Part shown: positions 14,961 to 20,822 of the stretch, piece after piece
Layout: each line of letters opens with the position of its first letter
Numbering within the stretch: position 1 is the first letter of the stretch
Notes under the pieces: generated by a model
Database searches by the model: none
Seen by the model: the letters and a program-made list of their open reading frames with translations, nothing else
Told to the model about the DNA's origin: nothing
Made by a program: the position numbers and the translations under genes
Source: Clostridia bacterium
Lineage (GTDB): Bacteria > Bacillota_A > Clostridia > Oscillospirales > CAG-272
DNA length: 20,822 bases
NCBI GenBank assembly: GCA_017547395.1
Contig: JAFYPS010000173.1
Coordinates: 1 to 20,822, forward strand
Reading direction: 5' to 3'

Positions 14961-16580
14961 ATGAACAACAACTATACACCCCCTATGGCTACTGATGAAA
15001 TCGAAAACGAGCTCGTCGAAGAAGGCTATTCCGAAAATCTTCGCCCCCGTTTTTCTTTCAAACAGAAGCTTTTCATATACTTCACCGCCTGGGTTGTATT
15101 GATAATCGGTGCCTGCGGCATTATGTGGAGTATTATGATGCAATACGAGAAAGCGCAGCCGTGGTACGAGGTAGAAGAATACATTGCAACATCCGGTCAG
15201 GCTGCATTCTTTACCGCGCTTAACAAAGCATACGGAAATTCCGTTAACAAGTACGAATCGCTTTACAATATTGCAAGCAACCTCTCGACTAAATATTCGG
15301 GAAAAATCAGTTACAAAAAGGTTGTACGCGAATACACTTACGAAGCGCCGGTGTATCTGCTCTGCTGCGGTAACGAAAATCTGCTCAAGCTAACGCTCCA
15401 GCGCGACGGCGAAACGGGATTTATGGGCTTTGTCGGCTATGATATCAATACGGTTGAGCTTATTGCCGCAGATCTTCTTAATTACTCAAATTATGCACTT
15501 GTTTACCCCAAAGACGCTCACGTCAAGGTGAACGGTAAAGAGTTTAGTCCCACAGAAACCGACAGATACGCGGTTTTCGGAAGTGACGCTTACACCGTTT
15601 GTATGCTTGAAAACTTCCTTGAGCGCCCGTCTGTCAAGGTAATGTATAAAAACAAAGAGCTTAAGGCTCTTGAAGGTGAAGATTTCATTTTCGACTTCCC
15701 CGAGCCTAAGCTGCATACCGTCAACATCAGCGTTCCGAATAATTCCTACGTATTTTTGGACGGTCAAAGAGTCCCCTCCGGATTTATTGCCGGATCTTCA
15801 GAAAGTGAGCCTGACCGATTCGGTCAGACCGTAACTATGAGCAATTACGTCATCCCTACGGTTGCAGGTGCAGGCATTGCCACAGCCTCGTTTGGTCTTA
15901 ACCAGCTTGCAGGCACGGCAGACGGAAACAACTTTGTCTTCTCCCCGACCACGATTGAATGCACTGTAATCGCGCCTAAAGAGGCTACTCTTTTTGCTAA
16001 CGGAAACCCCGTTAAGGCGACAAACAATACTGCCGTATGGCGCAGCGACTTCTATGACGTTGCCAACGCTCCCCGTGCAAGCGAATACGTCTTTACCGAC
16101 GTCTACGCCGTCCCGAATTTTACTGCAAAAATCGGAGAAACCGAGCTTGCATTTACCGAAGATGAAGAAAAGAAGGTCTTCCTTTCTCCCGCAAGCGAAG
16201 AGCTTGAAGAGCAGTATGCCGATCAGGTTATTGCATTTATGAAGGCTTATCTCTACTATACAACGCAGGGCTATTCCAACACTCGCGCAAACCTCAACGC
16301 CGTAAAAGCTCACGTTGCAAACCCAAGTCCGCTTTACACAAATCTTGAGCGCTCGTACATAGGTTACTACTACATTGCTCCGCAGGAAATGACTGTTGAA
16401 CAGATGGACGTTGACAACTTTGTACCGTACGGTGACAACGCTTTCACCTGCGACCTTTCCTACAAGCTGATACTCAAAAACTGGGTGGGTGAAGCAGTAG
16501 ATGCAAATACAATGCGCATTGCATTTGCAAAAAGAGGAAACTCCTTCCTTCCTGTAAATATGGTGCTTGCCGGCGAATAA
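14961..16580 (+). CDS. single-pass membrane protein of unknown function
   Basis: I do not recognise this 539-aa protein as a named family. It has a polar, acidic cytoplasmic N-terminus of about 35 residues, one TM segment (about 36-60) and a long extracellular part. Residues about 240-275 contain VNISVPNNSYVFLDGQRV, a short beta motif like the PEGA or TcaA-type 'interesting-loop' modules. Residues about 185-235 and 320-400 hold further beta-rich stretches with VNGK and FANGNPV turns. The last 120 residues (about 419-539) look like an NTF2-like fold (long helix, Tyr-rich middle, closing strands), as in the C-termini of TcaA-like proteins. It follows the NAGPA protein at 9 bases with GAGGAAAG as binding site and ends at a terminator, so the pair form one transcription unit. 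A cell-envelope role is likely; no catalytic motif is seen. Confidence 0.85.
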   Translation: MNNNYTPPMATDEIENELVEEGYSENLRPRFSFKQKLFIYFTAWVVLIIGACGIMWSIMMQYEKAQPWYEVEEYIATSGQAAFFTALNKAYGNSVNKYESLYNIASNLSTKYSGKISYKKVVREYTYEAPVYLLCCGNENLLKLTLQRDGETGFMGFVGYDINTVELIAADLLNYSNYALVYPKDAHVKVNGKEFSPTETDRYAVFGSDAYTVCMLENFLERPSVKVMYKNKELKALEGEDFIFDFPEPKLHTVNISVPNNSYVFLDGQRVPSGFIAGSSESEPDRFGQTVTMSNYVIPTVAGAGIATASFGLNQLAGTADGNNFVFSPTTIECTVIAPKEATLFANGNPVKATNNTAVWRSDFYDVANAPRASEYVFTDVYAVPNFTAKIGETELAFTEDEEKKVFLSPASEELEEQYADQVIAFMKAYLYYTTQGYSNTRANLNAVKAHVANPSPLYTNLERSYIGYYYIAPQEMTVEQMDVDNFVPYGDNAFTCDLSYKLILKNWVGEAVDANTMRIAFAKRGNSFLPVNMVLAGE

Positions 16581-16584
16581 GTTT

Positions 16585-16617
16585 AAAAGCAATCCGCAAA
16601 AAGCGGATTGCTTTTTT
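16585..16617 (+). terminator. intrinsic terminator of the NAGPA gene pair
   Basis: GCAATCCGC (16589-16597) and GCGGATTGC (16603-16611) form a perfect stem with an A5 loop. It is flanked by AAAA and followed by six T. It begins 5 bases after the stop codon. Confidence 0.92.
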
Positions 16618-16636
16618 GTAGTTTATATATTATAAT
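16608..16636 (+). promoter_or_regulatory. candidate promoter of the metallophosphoesterase gene, overlapping a terminator
   Basis: TTGCTT (16608-16613), a 17-base spacer and TATAAT (16631-16636) lie 32 bases before the ATG at 16668. The -35 box is formed by the 3' arm and T-run of the preceding terminator. The -10 is perfect, the -35 is moderate. Confidence 0.6.
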
Positions 16637-16667
16637 AATTGTAATAATTTTCAAAGGAGAAGAAACT

Positions 16668-18689
16668 ATGTCTTTGAAAAAGTTTTTATCACTCGTTATC
16701 ATCGTTCTCGCTCTTTGCTCAGTATTTTCTGCTGTCGCATATATGGCGGATGACGGCGGTATAAAATTCGGTGCAAACTCATATTGCCCTATCGCGAGTG
16801 ACCTTGCAGATCAGCCTGTAACCGTTGAGGCAACAGTGCGTTTCAACAAAAGAGCGATTTACAAGAATGAAAGCGTTTTATTCGGAAACGACCGTACCGC
16901 TAACGAGCAAAAAAGCTTTACAACGTTCTTTATTACCAAGGACGGTAACCCCGGCGTAAAATGGAATGATACGTCCGACTTTACAAGATCTTCGGTTACG
17001 TTCGATCAGGTATACTTAATTACAAGCCAGTGGGTTCATCTTGCTATAGTAATGGACAATGCCAAGAGTGAAGCGAAATGCTATATTAACGGCGAGCTTG
17101 CCCAAACCCGGAAGTACGAAGAAAAATTTGAAATCTGGCTTGACAAATTTGCCGTTGGAGGCGACTCAAGTCTTCTCAACCAAAAGCCCTTCCTCGGCGA
17201 AATGAAGAATTTTGCCGTGTATTCGGACGTGCGTACCGAGGCAGAGATAAAGAAGGATATGGAAAAACAAGGCAAGGAAGACCTTATTCTTCATTATGAT
17301 TTCACAGACATTACTGAGGAGCGCCCCATAAAGGTAAATGACCTTAGCTCTTACAAAAACGACCTTATTCTCGGAAGAATCTGGATAGATGAGCCTGCAA
17401 AGCCGGCAAATAACTACGCATATTCCTTTGCCGTTATCGGCGACACCCAGAATATGGCGAAGAATTATACCGAGAATTTCAAAGAGATTTACAACTGGGT
17501 GTATGACAATATCGAATCCCGCAATATCGAGATGGTAATTGGTATGGGTGATATCGTCAACGACAACTATGACTACGAATGGGCGGCAGCCGCAGAAGTT
17601 TTTGATATCATCGACGGATACGTTCCTCACATTCCGATAAGAGGCAATCACGACAATCTGTACTGGTACAACAAGACGGTAAGTCAGCTTGAATACGCCA
17701 AGATGGTTGACGGCACATACAAAGACGGCGACTATGCCTCTACCTACGTAGAAATGGACATAGGCGGTATTCCCTACCTCTTCCTCCAGCTTAACTACGT
17801 GCTTGATGATGATATTCTGGGGTGGGCTTGCGACGTCGTTGAAAGCCATCCCAATCATAACGTTATCGTGTCAAGACACAATCACCTGTGGGATAACGGA
17901 AAGACTCTTAATCAATCGCAGGAAGTAAAGTCGGGTATTGCCCCTGATGCACTCTGGGACAGATTCCTTTCACAATATGAAAACATCGTGCTGATGCTTT
18001 CGGGACACGTTTCAAATGACATTGTACTCACCACCCAGCGTAAAGGCGTTCACGGCAACACCGTTACAGAAATGCTCATAGATTTCCAATCCGTTGACAA
18101 TGCGGCGAACAGCTTCGAACACAGCCGCGGCGCAGGCAACGTAGTTATGTTCCACTTCTCCGAAGACGGAAGAAAGGTGCAGATGGAAGTCTATTCGACA
18201 GTTGCAGGTCAGTATTTCTATGATGCCAATCAGCGCGAATTTGAACTTGACCTTGTAAGCGATACAAAGTACGTTAAAAGTGAAAAATCCCCGATTCCCC
18301 CTCGAGGCGAGGCTAAGTCGACCGAGATAAAGATGACCATCGATTCTCTTACCGCTTTCGTTAACGGTGAAACAAAGACCCTTGATGCAGCACCCATTAT
18401 CCGTAACAGCCGCACAATGCTTCCCGTACGTTTTGTAGCTGAGAACCTCGGTGCAACCGTTGGTTGGGACGATGTAACAAAGACCGTTACCGTAAAGAGT
18501 GCAGACACCACCATCGAGATCGTTATCGGTGCTTCCACTGCAAAGGTAAACGGCGCTGAAATCGCACTCGACTCTCCCGCATTCATTGAGAACAGCCGCA
18601 CCTACCTCCCCGTACGCGTAGTTGCCGAAAACCTCGGTGCAACCGTTGGATGGGACGACGCGACAAAGACAGCAACATTAACAAAATAA
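16668..18689 (+). CDS. secreted LamG-like / metallophosphoesterase protein with stalk domain
   Basis: This 673-aa exported protein is predicted to hydrolyse phosphate esters outside the cell. A signal peptide covers residues 1-24. A LamG/concanavalin-like lectin domain follows (about 32-200; WVHLAIVMDNAKSEAKCYING, FLGEMKNFAVYSDVRTEAEI). A calcineurin-like phosphoesterase occupies about 250-520, with GDTQ (Asp259), GDIVND (Asp295), GNHD (Asn327, His328), SRHNH (His404/His406) and SGHVS (His447). Two usual ligands differ: the His of the first DxH motif is Gln261, and the second His of GHxH is Ser449. Residues 553-673 are the same two-unit stalk domain as in the GH43 proteins. AAAGGAGA lies 7 bases ahead of ATG 16668, so upstream in-frame sequence to 16608 (inside the terminator) is not coding. 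The substrate is unknown; nucleotides or wall phosphate esters are possibilities only. Confidence 0.88.
   Translation: MSLKKFLSLVIIVLALCSVFSAVAYMADDGGIKFGANSYCPIASDLADQPVTVEATVRFNKRAIYKNESVLFGNDRTANEQKSFTTFFITKDGNPGVKWNDTSDFTRSSVTFDQVYLITSQWVHLAIVMDNAKSEAKCYINGELAQTRKYEEKFEIWLDKFAVGGDSSLLNQKPFLGEMKNFAVYSDVRTEAEIKKDMEKQGKEDLILHYDFTDITEERPIKVNDLSSYKNDLILGRIWIDEPAKPANNYAYSFAVIGDTQNMAKNYTENFKEIYNWVYDNIESRNIEMVIGMGDIVNDNYDYEWAAAAEVFDIIDGYVPHIPIRGNHDNLYWYNKTVSQLEYAKMVDGTYKDGDYASTYVEMDIGGIPYLFLQLNYVLDDDILGWACDVVESHPNHNVIVSRHNHLWDNGKTLNQSQEVKSGIAPDALWDRFLSQYENIVLMLSGHVSNDIVLTTQRKGVHGNTVTEMLIDFQSVDNAANSFEHSRGAGNVVMFHFSEDGRKVQMEVYSTVAGQYFYDANQREFELDLVSDTKYVKSEKSPIPPRGEAKSTEIKMTIDSLTAFVNGETKTLDAAPIIRNSRTMLPVRFVAENLGATVGWDDVTKTVTVKSADTTIEIVIGASTAKVNGAEIALDSPAFIENSRTYLPVRVVAENLGATVGWDDATKTATLTK
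18324..18689 (+). repeat. stalk-domain DNA repeat, copy 2
   Basis: This 366-base segment encodes residues 553-673 of the phosphoesterase protein and is exactly as long as copy 1 (6470-6835, inverted). Long identical tracts are shared with copy 3 (20547 onward), for example across GCAGACACCACCATCGAG and the flanking bases. Internally it contains two related half-repeats of about 60 residues (RNSRTMLPVR and ENSRTYLPVR). Confidence 0.9.
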
Positions 18690-18693
18690 AACA

Positions 18694-18729
18694 AAAAATC
18701 CGTATTATCTTTATTTAATACGGATTTTT
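18694..18729 (+). terminator. intrinsic terminator after the metallophosphoesterase gene
   Basis: AAAAATCCGTATTA (18694-18707) and TAATACGGATTTTT (18716-18729) form a 14-base perfect stem with an 8-base loop. The T-run completes the signal. It begins five bases after the stop codon. Confidence 0.9.
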
Positions 18730-18731
18730 AC

Positions 18732-18760
18732 TTGATTATTCCCAAAAAGTATTGTATAAT
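18732..18760 (+). promoter_or_regulatory. promoter of the second GH43 gene
   Basis: TTGATT (18732-18737), a 17-base spacer and a perfect TATAAT (18755-18760) lie 32 bases before the ATG at 18792 and directly after the preceding terminator. AAGGAG (18780-18785) is the ribosome binding site. Confidence 0.75.
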
Positions 18761-18791
18761 AGAATGGCAAAAATTATTCAAGGAGATCACT

Positions 18792-20822
18792 ATGAAAAAG
18801 ATTCTTTGTTTCGCATTGTTCGCAATTGTGCTCTCAATAGGCATTCTTGCGGCAGACACGTTCACAAACCCCGTTGCAAACGGTGCCGACCCCTTTATTT
18901 TTAAGGATAGTGACGGCACGTACTACCTGTATGCAACCAACTCAAACGACTACGGTTTCAGAACCTACTCTTCAAAGAACCTTGTCGAGTGGACCGCAGA
19001 GGGCTACTGCCTTGTTGAAGAGGACGTATACGTTGATCCCTCTCTTGACGGCGGCAATCTCTATGACTTCTGGGCACCCGAGGTCACAAAATACAACGGA
19101 AAGTATTATATGATCTTCTCCTTCAAGTCGGAAGTCGGACAGAGAAACAGACTTTCTATTGCCGTAGCCGACAGCCCCAAAGGACCTTTCAAGAGCGCTA
19201 ACAATAAGTACCTCTTCCCCTACCACAGCGTTCTTGATGCTCACTTTTTCCTTGATGACGACGGAACAATGTACCTCTATTTTGCCGGTACAGGCGCTAT
19301 CCGTCTTAACGAGCAGGCATCCCAGTCCGGCAGTAACATCTGGGGATGCGAGTTTGATATGGTAAACTTCTGTGTAAAGACCGGAACCGAACAGCTTCTC
19401 GTTAAGTTTGACCGTCAGTATGAAGTTTCCTCGGCTTGCGTTGAGGGCCCTGCAATGCTTAAGCACGACGGCAAGTATTACCTCACCTTCTCTTCCGGCA
19501 GTTGGAGGGCAACAGACTACTCTGTTTGCTATGCAGTGAGCGACTCGCCTCTTAGCGGCTTTGTCCGCGACGGCAAGGGCGAGATTTTAGCCTGCACCGA
19601 CCAGGATTACAGCGATAACAAGAACCCTCACCTTTACGGCACTGCTCACCACTCATTTGTAGAAGCGCCTAACGGCAAGGACACTCTTATTATTTACCAT
19701 TGCCATAGAAACAACGGCATTTCCTGGGGAGAAAATAACGATGCAGCTTCTCCGAGAAGCACTTGTATAGACCACGTATGGTTTGAAGACGGCAAGCTTT
19801 TTGCAGGCTCAAAGGAGAACCCCGGCGTGCCTACCGCTACCGCTCAGCCTTTGCTTGATGGTACAGAGCTTACCAGAAAAACATACCTCACAGGCTCTTT
19901 TGAAAAGATCCCCACTCTCCCGACCATTTACGCATCATATTATGACGGCAGCGACTCAAACCCCGGCACAAGAGAGGCGCCTATCAAGACCATCAACAAG
20001 GGCATATCTATGCTTAACAAGGGCGGCACACTCGTGCTCCTTCAGTCCTACAATGCAAAAGGACATCTCGACCTCTCCACGTCCCGCGGTCCCATTATGA
20101 TCACCGCAGAAAACAACAGTATCGTTCTTTCCTTTGAACAGATAAGCGTAAATTCGTCGGTTTATTTTGACAACATCATTTTCTGCCCCGAATACGCGAA
20201 GGGAATGGCTGTTATCGAATGTAACTTCAACAACGTTGTATTCGGCGAAGGCGTAAGCTGCCTTAACAGTTCAATCGGCGAGCACGCTTTCCCGAGCATA
20301 GTAGGCGGCAGATGGCAGAATACAGAGGGCGAATACAGTGGCTTCAAGTATGAAGAAAATATGCTCTCCTCTACAAAGAGTTATACCGTTGCCGTTCTTG
20401 GCGGCAAGTGGGACCACGTAGAAAAAGGCTCGCTTAACGTAACAACTCCCATAGGCACTGCCGATGGCGCAAGACTTGTAAGAAACGGCGAAGAGCTTAC
20501 AGGCGGTACTCCTACAACTCCTGCTACTCCCGAGGTTAAGAAGACCGAGATCAAGATGACTATCGACTCTCTTACCGCTACCGTTAACGGTACTGCAAAG
20601 ACTCTTGACGCAGCACCCATTATCCGCAACAGCCGCACCATGCTTCCCGTACGTTTTGTAGCAGAGAACCTCGGTGCAACCGTTGGCTGGGACGATGCGA
20701 CTAAGACCGTTACCGTTAAGAGTGCAGACACCACCATCGAGATCGTTATCGGTGCTACTACCGCAAAGGTAAACGGCGCTGAAATCGCTCTTGACTCTCC
20801 CGCATTCATCGAGAACAGCCGC
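18792..20822 (+). CDS. second secreted GH43-stalk protein, cut by the window end
   Basis: The reading frame stays open for 677 codons to the last base, so the C-terminus is missing. By comparison with the paralogue ending at 6470, about 30 residues of the stalk domain are lost. A signal peptide occupies residues 1-21. The GH43 propeller (about 22-350) has Asp33 (GADPF), Asp149 (VLDAHFF) and Glu218 (CVEGPAML), plus GTAHHSF. It is followed by the beta-helix-like segment starting YASYYDGSDSNPGTREAP, with GGRW and GGKW motifs, a Thr/Pro linker, and the stalk domain from residue 586. The whole architecture matches the 6470-8569 gene, but the catalytic part is only moderately similar, so the two probably differ in substrate preference. 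ATG 18792 has AAGGAG 6 bases ahead. It has its own promoter and terminator-separated neighbours. Confidence 0.9.
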   Translation, partial: MKKILCFALFAIVLSIGILAADTFTNPVANGADPFIFKDSDGTYYLYATNSNDYGFRTYSSKNLVEWTAEGYCLVEEDVYVDPSLDGGNLYDFWAPEVTKYNGKYYMIFSFKSEVGQRNRLSIAVADSPKGPFKSANNKYLFPYHSVLDAHFFLDDDGTMYLYFAGTGAIRLNEQASQSGSNIWGCEFDMVNFCVKTGTEQLLVKFDRQYEVSSACVEGPAMLKHDGKYYLTFSSGSWRATDYSVCYAVSDSPLSGFVRDGKGEILACTDQDYSDNKNPHLYGTAHHSFVEAPNGKDTLIIYHCHRNNGISWGENNDAASPRSTCIDHVWFEDGKLFAGSKENPGVPTATAQPLLDGTELTRKTYLTGSFEKIPTLPTIYASYYDGSDSNPGTREAPIKTINKGISMLNKGGTLVLLQSYNAKGHLDLSTSRGPIMITAENNSIVLSFEQISVNSSVYFDNIIFCPEYAKGMAVIECNFNNVVFGEGVSCLNSSIGEHAFPSIVGGRWQNTEGEYSGFKYEENMLSSTKSYTVAVLGGKWDHVEKGSLNVTTPIGTADGARLVRNGEELTGGTPTTPATPEVKKTEIKMTIDSLTATVNGTAKTLDAAPIIRNSRTMLPVRFVAENLGATVGWDDATKTVTVKSADTTIEIVIGATTAKVNGAEIALDSPAFIENSR
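20547..20822 (+). repeat. stalk-domain DNA repeat, copy 3 (truncated by the window)
   Basis: These 276 bases encode the first three quarters of the stalk domain of the second GH43 protein. They are closely similar to copy 2 (same orientation, about 2.2 kb upstream) and to copy 1 (inverted). The remaining part lies beyond the window. Confidence 0.88.

Overview
The window looks like a chromosomal segment of a gut-type Gram-positive Clostridia member, probably near Oscillospirales/Ruminococcaceae. The evidence is AGGAGG-type ribosome binding sites, clostridial promoters, T-tailed hairpin terminators, lipobox proteins with Thr-rich linkers, a dockerin-like tail and stalk-domain (copper amine oxidase N-terminal-like) secreted proteins. 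The placement is inferred from gene style, not from a marker gene. I see no rRNA, tRNA, CRISPR array, transposase or phage gene, and no stretch of 300 bases without a gene.

Layout. (1) 48-3588, plus strand: a VanY-type D,D-carboxypeptidase lipoprotein, the tRNA 2-thiouridylase mnmA and a CDF cation-efflux protein are packed tightly, followed by a DtxR-family metal repressor with its own promoter. A terminator at about 3587-3618 serves both strands. (2) 3623-8569, minus strand: two separately promoted secreted proteins, an SGNH hydrolase between beta-solenoid segments with a dockerin-like C-terminus, and a GH43 glycosidase with a beta-helix-like segment and a C-terminal stalk domain. (3) 8662-13684, minus strand: a complete BMP-family (nucleoside-type) ABC importer, in the order binding lipoprotein, double ATPase, permease, permease. 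Strong RNA hairpins lie between the binding-protein gene and the rest. (4) 13959-16580, plus strand: a membrane-anchored phosphodiester-glycosidase (NAGPA) domain protein coupled to a one-TM protein of unknown function. (5) 16668-20822, plus strand: a LamG-like plus metallophosphoesterase protein with the same stalk domain, then a second GH43-stalk protein cut by the window end.

How the genes may work together. The right-hand 17 kb is dominated by exported proteins built from shared parts (stalk domain, beta-solenoid motifs) around a nucleoside-type importer. A plausible reading, which is inference, is a surface scavenging set: GH43 and SGNH enzymes debranch and deacylate glycans, the phosphoesterase removes phosphate, and the BMP importer takes up nucleosides. 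Each secreted gene has its own recognisable promoter, so they are not one operon. The nearly identical stalk modules at three places, one inverted, suggest recent copying or gene conversion. Nothing here is clearly a wholly new system. The most novel items are the domain architectures, the unknown membrane partner of the NAGPA protein, and the unusual pairing of metal ligands in the DtxR/CDF neighbours.
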